Source of the DNA: Pseudooceanicola spongiae
Lineage (GTDB): Bacteria > Pseudomonadota > Alphaproteobacteria > Rhodobacterales > Rhodobacteraceae
Assembly: GCF_014899185.1 (NCBI RefSeq)
Contig: NZ_CP045201.1
Span: 3,263,501 to 3,327,500 of the forward strand
Direction: 5' to 3'
DNA: 64,000 nucleotides
The notes beneath the pieces are model-generated. The model was given only the letters and a program-made list of their open reading frames with translations, was not told where the DNA came from and ran no database searches. Below, one piece after another: positions 34,763 through 42,109 of the stretch; the first letter of the stretch is position 1; each line of letters opens with the position of its first letter. The translations under genes were made by a program, and so were the position numbers.

Positions 34763-35659
34763 TTACAGCGCAGCGGTGTCGGCCCCCAGAAGGCGGGACA
34801 GCGACAGGTCGGGCGCGGTGCCGATCGCGACCAGCCGGGTGCCGTGGGGCTGATCTTCGGCGGCGGTCATCTGCCAGCGGCCAGAGACATATTGCACAAG
34901 CATTACAGAGGTTTCGCCTTCTATCGCTACCCAGCCCTTGAGGCGCAGAAGTGTCGGCGGCAGGGCGTTCAGAGCGGCCTCGAAAGCAGTGCGCTCAAAG
35001 GCTATGGCCGCGTCCAGGCGGTCGCGAAAGAACACCTCGTCATGGGCGACGGGTTCGCTTTGAGGTGCCGAAAGAATAGACAGGGTGCTGGCCGAGAGCA
35101 GCTCCATCGGCAATTCGGCGCGGCTGGTTTCGGCGATGGCACGCCCCGGCGCGATACGGCGCAGGGCGGCGCGGGCGGTGCTCAGTTGCCCGGGGCTGGC
35201 AGCATCGACATGGTTCAGAACGACCAGATCAGCGCCGTCGAACTGGCGCGCCACGGTATCGCCGATCAGCGGGTCATCGAGCTGGCTGGCCAGTGCGACG
35301 GCATTGGCCAGCGTGATCACCATGTCCAGCTTCAGGCGCCGGTCGAGCAGGGCAAATTCGGCGACGCGGCGGGGTTCGCCGACGCCGCTGGCCTCGATCA
35401 GGATCTCGTCGGGGGCGCTCTCGATGGCGCGAAAGATCGCGGGGCCGATCCCTTCGGCCATGGAGCAGCAGATACAGCCGCCAGACAGCTCCATCGTCAG
35501 CCCGTCGTCGGATTTGATCAGGGCGGCGTCGACGTTGATCTCGCCGAAGTCGTTGACCAGCACGGCGGTGCGGCTGCGCGAGGCGGCGAGGATGCGGTTC
35601 ACCAGCGTCGTCTTGCCCGCGCCGAGGAAGCCGCCGATGACGGTGACGGGGATGGTCAT
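34763..35659 (-). CDS. CobW/COG0523-family G3E GTPase
   Basis: COG0523 proteins are GTPases that insert or deliver metal ions. The 298-residue protein has the P-loop GGFLGAGKTTLVNRIL (about 9-24), NDFGEINVD, and the metal motif C62-I-C-C65 (SGGCICCSM), and the C-terminal domain with GWVAIEGE...VSGRWQMT. The G4 position reads NHVD in place of the usual NKxD, so the base-specificity lysine is missing. The start 35659 overlaps the amidohydrolase stop as ATGA. Direct coupling to a metal-dependent amidohydrolase suggests it may help metallate that enzyme (inference). Confidence 0.9.
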   Translation of the reverse strand: MTIPVTVIGGFLGAGKTTLVNRILAASRSRTAVLVNDFGEINVDAALIKSDDGLTMELSGGCICCSMAEGIGPAIFRAIESAPDEILIEASGVGEPRRVAEFALLDRRLKLDMVITLANAVALASQLDDPLIGDTVARQFDGADLVVLNHVDAASPGQLSTARAALRRIAPGRAIAETSRAELPMELLSASTLSILSAPQSEPVAHDEVFFRDRLDAAIAFERTAFEAALNALPPTLLRLKGWVAIEGETSVMLVQYVSGRWQMTAAEDQPHGTRLVAIGTAPDLSLSRLLGADTAAL

Positions 35660-37353
35660 GCCAGCGCCAGCACGTCGGGCAGGGTGATGTCGGGGGCGTA
35701 GCCTTGATCGGCGGGCACATTGGAGGGGTGCCAGTCGCCGCCCAGCACGGTGCCGAGCACGCGCACCTTGCGCAGGTCGATCGGCGCAACCTGCATCGGG
35801 TCGCTGTCGAGCACGGCGAAGTCGGCGTATTTGCCAACCTCGATGGTGCCGACGAGGTGGTCGAGCTTCAGCTGGTAGGCGGCGCCCGAGGTCACGGCCT
35901 TCAGGGCTGCTTCGACCGGGATACACTCCTGTGGGCCGAGGATGCGCCCGGCAGAGGTGATGCGGTTGACGGCGCACCATGCGGTGAACAGCGGGTTCAG
36001 CGGCGTCACCGGTACGTCGGAGTGGATCGCCATCTGAACGCCGTGCGCCAGCGCGGTGCCACAGGCGTCCATGCGGCGGGCGCGGTCGGGGCCCATGGTG
36101 AGGGCAAAGTGCTGCTCTCCCCAATAAAAGATGTGGTTGGCAAAGAGGTTGGCCGAGACGCCGAGCGCCTTCATCCGGGCGAATTGAGACGCGTCGGCCA
36201 TCTGGCAATGCTGCAGCGTATGGCGGTGATCGGGGAAGGGGCTTTCCGTCAGGGCTTCGGTCAGCACGTCTAGGATGAACTCCGACGCCTGATCGCCGTT
36301 GACGTGCAGGTGCATCTGGATGCCGGCTTTGCTGTAGGCTTTGACCATCTCCTTCAGCGAGGACGGCGGCAGGTTCCAGAGGCCGTTCGGCGCGCCATTG
36401 TGATAGCCGGGCCATTTCAGCCGACCCGTAAAGCCCTGGATCGAGCCGTCGGTCATGATCTTGACCAGCCCGAGGTGCAGCTTGTCATTGCCTTGCGATT
36501 TCAGCGCCTTGGCGCGCGCGACACCCTCGGCCACGCTCCATTGGATCGCGCCGAGCGCGGGGACCATGCGGACCGGGAAATCGGCCTCGGCTGTGGCGGT
36601 GTGATAGGCGGCAAGCACCTCGTCGGTCATCGATTGGTGCAGGTCGGCAGAGGTGGTGACGCCCGCGTTGACCGCCGCCTTGCCGAAGGTGCGCAAGCTG
36701 GCGGCATCGACGCCGCGCAGGGCGCCGGTGGCACCAACGGCGCGGGCGGCCATCGACATCGCCGCCATCTCCTGCAGCTCGCCGGTGATCTCGCCTTTTT
36801 CGTCGCGCAGGATGCCCTCGACACTGGTCTGACCCAGCATATCGGCACGTTCCAGCACCAGCGTGTTGACGTTGATCAGGTGAAAGCTGGCGTGGGTGAT
36901 CAGGATCGGCCGGGTGGTCGAGACGCGATCGAGATGCGCACGGCTCATCCGCGCGCCTTTGAAATAGATCGGATCGAAGCCCCAGGCGACCAGCGGCGCG
37001 TCGGGGTCGGTCATCTGAGCTTCATAGGCCTGCAGGCGGGCGACGACGGCCTCGATATCCTTCAACCCGCCCTCGATGCTGCCGTCCGGGGCGGTGCGTT
37101 TGAAGTAGCCGAGGAACAGGTCGTTCCAGACGTTGCCCTCCATCGCGTGACCATGGGCCTCGACAAAACCGGGCATCAGAACCTTGTCTTCAAAGCGCGT
37201 GTCGATGGTGATCTCGCCCCAGGTGGCACAGTCGGCCTCGGTCCCGACTGCGAGGATCTTGCCGTCGCGCACCGCGACATGGGTCGCCTCTGGCGTGTTG
37301 TGGGCCATGGTGCGGATCATCTTGGCTTTGAACACTTTGATCGGGTCGGGCAT
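35656..37353 (-). CDS. YtcJ-type amidohydrolase
   Basis: The 565-residue enzyme belongs to the amidohydrolase superfamily. The first metal site is VLMPGFVEAHGHAMEGNVWNDLFLGY, followed by HLHVNGDQASEFILDVLTEAL (metal His), HRHTLQHCQMADASQFARMKALGVSAN, AIHSDVPVTPLNPLF (metal Asp) and the C-terminal strand VGKYADFAVLDSDPMQV. YtcJ-type proteins hydrolyse amide or ester bonds of poorly defined substrates. The start at 37353 follows AGGAAG. It is the first gene of the minus-strand unit that ends with the ABC transporter, and its promoter region has the paired CTGGCCC repeats. It could free a primary amine for the Tpa-like enzyme (inference). Confidence 0.9.
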   Translation of the reverse strand: MPDPIKVFKAKMIRTMAHNTPEATHVAVRDGKILAVGTEADCATWGEITIDTRFEDKVLMPGFVEAHGHAMEGNVWNDLFLGYFKRTAPDGSIEGGLKDIEAVVARLQAYEAQMTDPDAPLVAWGFDPIYFKGARMSRAHLDRVSTTRPILITHASFHLINVNTLVLERADMLGQTSVEGILRDEKGEITGELQEMAAMSMAARAVGATGALRGVDAASLRTFGKAAVNAGVTTSADLHQSMTDEVLAAYHTATAEADFPVRMVPALGAIQWSVAEGVARAKALKSQGNDKLHLGLVKIMTDGSIQGFTGRLKWPGYHNGAPNGLWNLPPSSLKEMVKAYSKAGIQMHLHVNGDQASEFILDVLTEALTESPFPDHRHTLQHCQMADASQFARMKALGVSANLFANHIFYWGEQHFALTMGPDRARRMDACGTALAHGVQMAIHSDVPVTPLNPLFTAWCAVNRITSAGRILGPQECIPVEAALKAVTSGAAYQLKLDHLVGTIEVGKYADFAVLDSDPMQVAPIDLRKVRVLGTVLGGDWHPSNVPADQGYAPDITLPDVLALA

Positions 37354-37413
37354 GTCATCTTCCTGCGTCTGCTCTGGTGCTGCGAGGCTAGGGGGCGCGC
37401 CGCAGGCACGACA

Positions 37414-37443
37414 GGGCCAGCCGGCCCCCTCGGGTTGGGCCAG
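37414..37443 (-). promoter_or_regulatory. Paired CTGGCCC repeats upstream of amidohydrolase operon
   Basis: On the minus strand CTGGCCC occurs at 37443-37437 and 37420-37414, 23 bases apart and in the same direction as the gene. The downstream copy continues as CTGGCCCTGTCGTGC. The same spacing and sequence are found before tpa (39037/39060; CTGGCCCTGTCGCGC). The downstream repeat begins 67 bases before the ATG of the amidohydrolase, and 72 before tpa. Confidence 0.7.
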
Positions 37444-37474
37444 CACAAAACTGCATGATTTCAGAGAGGTGAGG

Positions 37475-38914
37475 TTAGCCGAGCTCTGCTGCTGCCTGTC
37501 CAAGCAGGGCGAGACCGGCATCAATCTTGCGCTCGTCAATGTAGGAGACGCCAAGGCGCAGGAAGCGTCCGGCCTGCGCTTCGGGCACGAAGGGATCGCC
37601 GGATTCGGTCAGCACGCCCTTGGCTGCGGCCACCTGAAACAGCTGGCGCGCGTCGATCCCCTCAGGGCATTCCAGCCAGACGCTGGAGCCGCCGTGGGCA
37701 TCGGAAAACCGAAATCCGGGCAGGTGGCGCGCGCACCCTTCTGAGACCTTGGCAAGGCGGCGCGTCAGTGCCTCGCGCAGGTTGCGCTGCAGCGTCAGAT
37801 AGTGCCCCTCGGCCAGAAAGATCGCGGCGGTGCGCTGGTTGTTCAGGGGGGCGGAGCGGTGCATCAGGCGACGCAGCCAGCGGGCCTCCTTCACCAGCTC
37901 GGGCGCTGCGACCATGAAGCCGAGGCGCACACCCGGCGCCAGCACCTTGGACAGCGTCCCAAGATAGGCGACATGGCCGCTGTTATCGAGGCTTTTCAAT
38001 GAGGTGGCATCGCTCGCAGCGGCGGTCTCGCCCTCATAGTCATCCTCGATCAGGATGGTGCCATCGCGCTGCGCCTGCTTGAGGATGGCCAGACGACGTT
38101 CGGGCGACATGGTGACCATCGTCGGGCAGTGATGCGCGGGCGTCAGCACCGCCACGTCGAGCTTGCCCGCAAGGTCGAGGCGCGCGCCCTCGGCATCGAT
38201 CGGCAGGTCGATGATATCGGCGCCCTCGGTCTGCAGAATGTTGCGGGCATCGGCATAGCCGGGCATCTCGACCCCGACGCGGGTGCCGGGACGGGCCAGC
38301 AGGCGGGCGAGGATATAGAGCCCCTCCTGCGTGCCGAGCGTCACCAGAATATCGTCTGTTTTCGCGTAGATACCGCGCTGTGGCAGGATCTGACTGCGGA
38401 TCTGCTCGACCAGCATCGGGTCATCCTCGACCGAGCGATCGGCCGTCCACCAGTCAATCGCCGACCGCCCGAGCGCATCGCGCGAACAGGTGCGCCAAGT
38501 GTTGATCGGAAACAGGCCCGGATCAACCTGGCCGTAGACGAAGGGATAGGGAAAATCCTGCCAGTTCGAGGGCTTGATGATATGGCGCAGGCGCGAGGGG
38601 CGCTGTTTCAGCCGTGCGTCCCAGTCCGGCGCGGCAACCGGGGCGACCTCTGACAGAGTGGTCCCCTCGGGTTGCAGATCCCGCGCCACGAAAAAGCCGC
38701 GACGCGGTACGGAGTCAAGATATCCACGCGCCACCAGCTCGTCATAGACGGCGGCGACGGTATTGCGCGCGATCCCCAGTTGACCCGCAAGTTGCCGGCT
38801 GGGCGGCATTTTCTGGCCCAGAGTCATCTGGCCGCCGTGGATCGATTCAACGATCCTGCGGCGCAGCTGCGACTGGATCGGTTCGTCGCTCTCTCGGGTG
38901 ATGGCAGTCAGCAT
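37475..38914 (-). CDS. MocR-type transcriptional regulator (GntR HTH + aminotransferase domain), TauR-like
   Basis: The 479-residue protein joins a GntR-type winged helix (about 10-75: ESDEPIQSQLRRRIVESIHGGQMTLGQKMPPSRQLAGQLGIARNTVAAVYDELVARGYL) to a PLP-binding aminotransferase-like domain (about 130-479: VTLGTQEGLYILARLLARPGTRVGVEMPGYADARNIL; LIEDDYEGE; GTLSKVLAPGVRLGFMVA, with the PLP lysine in TLSKVLAP). Such regulators bind amino compounds through PLP and recognise direct repeats. In Rhodobacter, TauR is of this type and regulates tpa. It is divergent from the Tpa-like gene and heads the minus-strand region, so it is the likely regulator of both. Confidence 0.88.
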   Translation of the reverse strand: MLTAITRESDEPIQSQLRRRIVESIHGGQMTLGQKMPPSRQLAGQLGIARNTVAAVYDELVARGYLDSVPRRGFFVARDLQPEGTTLSEVAPVAAPDWDARLKQRPSRLRHIIKPSNWQDFPYPFVYGQVDPGLFPINTWRTCSRDALGRSAIDWWTADRSVEDDPMLVEQIRSQILPQRGIYAKTDDILVTLGTQEGLYILARLLARPGTRVGVEMPGYADARNILQTEGADIIDLPIDAEGARLDLAGKLDVAVLTPAHHCPTMVTMSPERRLAILKQAQRDGTILIEDDYEGETAAASDATSLKSLDNSGHVAYLGTLSKVLAPGVRLGFMVAAPELVKEARWLRRLMHRSAPLNNQRTAAIFLAEGHYLTLQRNLREALTRRLAKVSEGCARHLPGFRFSDAHGGSSVWLECPEGIDARQLFQVAAAKGVLTESGDPFVPEAQAGRFLRLGVSYIDERKIDAGLALLGQAAAELG

Positions 38915-39024
38915 GGGGTTCGTCTTCCTTCGCCCTTTTCCTTTCGGCTCTGCGCCTGCGGGTTTCAATAGCACTGCAGAGATCTGCCGATCGCGAGGGG
39001 AATGTTGCTGTTTTTCCGGGCGCA

Positions 39025-39068
39025 TCTGGCCCCGCGTCTGGCCCCATCGGTTGCGCGGGTCTGGCCCT
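39025..39068 (+). promoter_or_regulatory. Triple TCTGGCCC direct repeats upstream of tpa
   Basis: TCTGGCCC occurs at 39025, 39037 and 39060 (12 and 23 bases apart), all in the direction of tpa, in the 218-base divergent region. MocR-type TauR is described as binding CTGGAC-type direct repeats, so this is a plausible related operator. The 23-base pair is repeated before the amidohydrolase gene. Confidence 0.7.
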
Positions 39069-39132
39069 GTCGCGCAATGGCGTCAGATGGCTTTCTGGTG
39101 CAAAGTCACCCGCCCGGATTCGGAGAGAACCC

Positions 39133-40512
39133 ATGTATGACAACGACATAAGCAATGTGGTCGAGGCCGACCGCGCCCACGTCTGGCACCACCTGACCCA
39201 GCACAAACCCTACGAGACATCCGATCCCAGAATCATGGTTGAGGGCAAGGGCATTCGCATCTGGGATCAGGCCGGGCGCGAATACCTCGACGGCGTGTCG
39301 GGCGGCGTGTGGACGGTGAACGTGGGCTATGGCCGCGAAAGCATCGCCGATGCGGTGCGCGATCAGCTGGTCAAGCTGAACTACTTCGCAGGCTCCGCAG
39401 GCTCCATCCCCGGGGCGCTGTTCGCCAAGCGCCTGATCGAGAAAATGCCAGGTCTTTCAAGAGTTTACTACAACAACTCCGGCTCCGAGGCGAACGAGAA
39501 AGCCTTCAAGATGGTGCGCCAGATCGCGCACAAACGCTACGGCGGCAAGAAGCACAAGATCCTGTTCCGTGAGCGCGACTACCACGGCACCACCATCGCC
39601 TGCCTCTCTGCTGGCGGCCAGCCCGAGCGCAACGCCCAGTACGGCCCCTTCACCCCCGGATTCGTCGAGGTGCCGCACTGCCTGCAATACCGCGCCCACG
39701 AGCAAGGCCTTGAAAACGCTGCGAACTATGGCGAGCTCGCGGCCAATGCCATCGAAGAGGTGATCCTGCGCGAAGGCCCCGACACCATCGGCGCGCTCTG
39801 CCTTGAGCCGGTGACGGCCGGCGGCGGCGTCATCGCCCCGCCCGAGGGCTACTGGCCCCGCGTGCAGGAGATCTGCCGCAAGTACGACATCCTGCTGCAT
39901 ATCGACGAGGTGGTCTGCGGTCTCGGGCGCACCGGCACCTGGTTCGGCTATCAGAACTACGGAATCGAGCCCGACATGGTGACGATGGCCAAGGGCGTCG
40001 CCTCGGGTTACGCGGCCATCGCCTGCCTCGTGACGACCGAAAAAGTCTTCGACATGTTCAAGGACGACAGCACCGACCCGCTGAATTACTTCCGCGATAT
40101 CAGCACCTTCGGCGGCTGCACCGCAGGCCCGGCGGCGGCGCTTGAGAACATCCGCATCATCGAAGACGAAGGCCTTCTGGACAATACGCTGGCCATGGGC
40201 GCCCGCCTGATGATGCGGCTGGAGGAGCTGAAGGAGAAGCACAAGGTCGTCGGCGATGTGCGCGGCAAGGGCCTGTTCTGCGGCGCCGAGCTGGTCGCCG
40301 ACCGGCTCACAAAAGAGCCGGTGGCCGAAAAACTCGCCCAGCAGGTGGTGGCCGAATGCAGCGCGCAAGGGGTGCTGATCGGGGTCACGAACCGCTCACT
40401 GCCGGGGCGCAACAACACGCTTTGCCTCTCGCCAGCGCTGATCGCCACCGAAGACAATATCGACGAGATCGCAGCGGCGATGGATGTCGCCCTGACCCGC
40501 GTCTTCGGCTGA
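39133..40512 (+). CDS. tpa: Class III aminotransferase, taurine:pyruvate type (Tpa)
   Basis: Tpa transfers the amino group of taurine to pyruvate, giving sulfoacetaldehyde and alanine. The 459-residue protein follows the Tpa pattern closely: ADRAHVWHHLTQHKPYET, REYLDGVSGGVWTVNVGYGRESIADAVRDQLVKLNYFAGSAG, YYNNSGSEANEKAFKMVRQIAHKRYGGKK and RDYHGTTIACLSAGGQ. It has the PLP pocket DEVVCGLGRTG, the PLP-lysine MAKGVASGYAAIA, RDISTFGGCTAGPAAALENI and the substrate-side NRSLPGRNNTLC. Related enzymes act on hypotaurine or other omega-amines, so the exact substrate is not certain. No xsc (sulfoacetaldehyde acetyltransferase) is in the window. It is divergent from the MocR regulator and ends at a good terminator. 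Confidence 0.8.
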   Translation: MYDNDISNVVEADRAHVWHHLTQHKPYETSDPRIMVEGKGIRIWDQAGREYLDGVSGGVWTVNVGYGRESIADAVRDQLVKLNYFAGSAGSIPGALFAKRLIEKMPGLSRVYYNNSGSEANEKAFKMVRQIAHKRYGGKKHKILFRERDYHGTTIACLSAGGQPERNAQYGPFTPGFVEVPHCLQYRAHEQGLENAANYGELAANAIEEVILREGPDTIGALCLEPVTAGGGVIAPPEGYWPRVQEICRKYDILLHIDEVVCGLGRTGTWFGYQNYGIEPDMVTMAKGVASGYAAIACLVTTEKVFDMFKDDSTDPLNYFRDISTFGGCTAGPAAALENIRIIEDEGLLDNTLAMGARLMMRLEELKEKHKVVGDVRGKGLFCGAELVADRLTKEPVAEKLAQQVVAECSAQGVLIGVTNRSLPGRNNTLCLSPALIATEDNIDEIAAAMDVALTRVFG

Positions 40513-40528
40513 CCTTTGCCCTAAGCCA

Positions 40529-40567
40529 CCGCCCCGCCCTGGTTAACAAGGTGGGGCGGCCCTTTTT
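40529..40567 (+). terminator. Rho-independent terminator after tpa
   Basis: A 10-bp stem (CCGCCCCGCC pairing with GGTGGGGCGG, one G-T pair) is followed by CCCTTTTT, 17 bases after the tpa stop. Confidence 0.8.
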
Positions 40568-40571
40568 GCAC

Positions 40572-40612
40572 GTCGGTATTGCGTCGGTATCAAAGCGGTA
40601 TCCCGGCGGTGC
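40572..40612 (+). repeat. Phased CGGTAT array, copy 2
   Basis: Hexamers start at 40574 (CGGTAT), 40585 (CGGTAT), 40596 (CGGTAT) and 40607 (CGGTGC), each 11 bases apart. The first 20 bases are identical to 7191-7210, and the fourth unit ends in the same CGGTGC. It lies directly behind the tpa terminator. Confidence 0.85.
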
Positions 40613-40675
40613 GCTACCGCCCCCAGGAAAGATGTAAACGTCGCGCGAACCGGATCGCTCCGCGCTGCGCCCAGA

Positions 40676-40716
40676 GGCTGCTCCGCCTCCGGCGGAAGTA
40701 TTTAGAGCAAGATGAC
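40676..40716 (+). repeat. REP-like intergenic element, copy B
   Basis: GCTCCGCCTCCGGCGGAAGT followed by ATTTAGAGCAAGATGA. The hairpin core is shorter than in copy A, but the GGA-AGTATTT and CAAGATGA tail match it. It lies head-to-head with copy C. Confidence 0.55.
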
Positions 40717-40736
40717 AGAGGAGCCGTCCCTGCATC

Positions 40737-40799
40737 GTTTCCCTGGTCCAAATATCCCGGGGGAGGCAGCGCAGCTGACGGGGGCAGAGCCCCCCCTTC
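40737..40799 (-). repeat. REP-like intergenic element, copy C (inverted)
   Basis: On the minus strand GGGGGCTCTGCCCCC (40794-40780) is followed by CCTCCCCCGGGATATTTGG (40766-40748), the same layout as copy A. It is in inverted orientation to copy B, 21 bases away. Confidence 0.6.
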
Positions 40800-40919
40800 T
40801 GCAAAACAGGCATTGGCAGCTTGTGATGCTCCTTGCAGGACGTGGCGGGCGATTGCGGCTTGCGGTGGCGGGGCCGACGTTTAGGGTTGGGCGGAATATC
40901 GCAGGTATGGAGAGCGCGG

Positions 40920-41399
40920 ATGGATCACAGGGAATTGGAGATGACCGTGCTCATGACACCGGACATGGCCAATTTCAGCGGCAAGGTGCACGGCGGGGCC
41001 TTGCTCAATCTGCTGGACCGTGTGGCCTTTTCCTGTGCGTCGCGGTTCTCGAAGCGGTATGCCGTCACGCTTTCCGTGGATCAGGTGACCTTCAAGGAGC
41101 CGATCAACGTGGGGGAGCTGGTGACGTTCCGCTCCAGCGTGAACCATGCCGGACGGACCTCGATGGAGATCGGGATCCGCGTTGAGGCGCAGGATATCCG
41201 CAGCGGGGTCTCTCGGCATACGAACTCGTGCTATTTCACCATGGTGGCGGTGGATGATGACGGGCGTCCGGCTGAGGTGCCGCGCCTGCTGATCGATACC
41301 GATCTGCAGCGGGCGCGCAATCGTGCGGCGGAGGTGCGGCGCAAGCTGCGGCGACAGTTTTCGCAGGAGATGCAGAGGGCCTCGGAAGGGACGCCCTGA
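40920..41399 (+). CDS. Acyl-CoA thioesterase, hotdog fold
   Basis: The 159-residue protein carries a BACH/YciA-type hotdog domain: MANFSGKVHGGALLNLLDRVAFSCASRFSKRYAVTLSVDQVTFKEPINVGELVTFRSSVNHAGRTSMEIGIRV, then TNSCYFTMVAVDDDG. N-x-x-G-x-x-H-G-G with a downstream D is the pattern of these thioesterases, which hydrolyse acyl-CoA in the cytoplasm. The start is ATG 40920 (MDHRELEMTVLMTPDMANFSG), where the family begins; the frame continues upward but reads into the repeat region. It is alone on its strand, convergent with hutC. Confidence 0.88.
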   Translation: MDHRELEMTVLMTPDMANFSGKVHGGALLNLLDRVAFSCASRFSKRYAVTLSVDQVTFKEPINVGELVTFRSSVNHAGRTSMEIGIRVEAQDIRSGVSRHTNSCYFTMVAVDDDGRPAEVPRLLIDTDLQRARNRAAEVRRKLRRQFSQEMQRASEGTP

Positions 41400-41407
41400 G
41401 GCGCGGC

Positions 41408-42109
41408 TCAGGTGCTGGCAGAGAGCTGGTAGCCGGGTGCGCCGATCGTGCGCACCGTGGTGATCGGCTGGGTGTCGATCCATGTCGTCCGCTCGATCGC
41501 GAAGAGCGCGGTGTTCGGGCTGGTGTGCAGCGCTTTGGCCAGGTCCGCATCGGCGGCGAGAGCGAAGAAGCGCAGCTCGCATCTCGTATAGGGCATATTC
41601 AGCACCAGCCATTCATTGGCGCTGATGGTGCAGAGGTCGACCGAGTCGATCTCGGCTGCGGTCTGGAGGTTGATCCAGCGATCCTCGTAGAGGTAGGGGC
41701 GGTCCTGTGCCAGATGCAGGGCGCGGACGTGCAGGCAGGGGACGTGGGCTGACAGCTCCATCCGGGTCGCGATTTCTGCCGGAGGCGGCAGGGCGGCGCG
41801 GGACAGCAGCTGGTAGCCATGGCGCTGGCCGAGGTCTTCGACCTCCTTGCGGATGATCGGAATTTCAATCGTGACGCGGGCGACCGGTTCGGGGCGGACA
41901 TGGGTGCCGCCCTTGCGCCGACGCTCGACAAGGCCGCTTTCGGAGAGATCCTGCATGGCGCGTTGCACGGTGCTGCGCGAACAGCCCAAGGTTTGCGCCA
42001 TATCCTCGTCATGGGGCAGCTTGTCGCCGGGGCGATAGGTGCGGTCGAGGATGCGGGCATGGATCCGGTCGCGGATGTCTTTCCAGGAATGGCGTTGGGG
42101 CGTGGTCAT
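41408..42109 (-). CDS. hutC: Histidine utilization repressor HutC (GntR/UTRA family)
   Basis: HutC represses hut genes until urocanate is bound. The 233-residue protein has a GntR-type winged helix (about 5-70: SWKDIRDRIHARILDRTYRPGDKLPHDEDMAQTLGCSRSTVQRAMQDLSESGLV) and a UTRA effector domain (GYQLLSRAALPPP...CLHVRALHLAQDRPYLYEDRWINL). The start 42109 overlaps the hutF stop by ATGA. The likely operator is the 14-bp palindrome at 43497-43510 in the hutF-hutI gap. The effector is inferred from the family. Confidence 0.93.
   Translation of the reverse strand: MTTPQRHSWKDIRDRIHARILDRTYRPGDKLPHDEDMAQTLGCSRSTVQRAMQDLSESGLVERRRKGGTHVRPEPVARVTIEIPIIRKEVEDLGQRHGYQLLSRAALPPPAEIATRMELSAHVPCLHVRALHLAQDRPYLYEDRWINLQTAAEIDSVDLCTISANEWLVLNMPYTRCELRFFALAADADLAKALHTSPNTALFAIERTTWIDTQPITTVRTIGAPGYQLSAST

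Larger units (their letters stand above)
40513..40919. other. Repeat-rich region between tpa and thioesterase gene
   Basis: The 407 bases hold no gene I can support. In order they contain the tpa terminator, the second phased CGGTAT array, a small GGCGGT/ACCGCC hairpin (40605-40621), two REP-like elements in opposite orientation, and a final 120-base segment leading to the thioesterase ATG. Open frames that cross it read through these repeats and look spurious. Confidence 0.5.

Noticed and set aside
33233..35701. 822-codon plus-strand frame
   Set aside because: Antisense to the aldehyde dehydrogenase and CobW-type gene; no homology seen.
35660..36415. Upstream extension of the CobW-type gene
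   Set aside because: It runs inside the amidohydrolase gene in another frame; the P-loop N-terminus begins at 35659.
40572..40799. CRISPR array
   Set aside because: Units of 11 bp without unique spacers, and no cas genes; the block is short repeats and REP-like elements.
40600..40900. Small genes in the tpa-thioesterase gap
   Set aside because: All candidate frames read through hairpins and repeats, with no ribosome-binding site or conserved motif.
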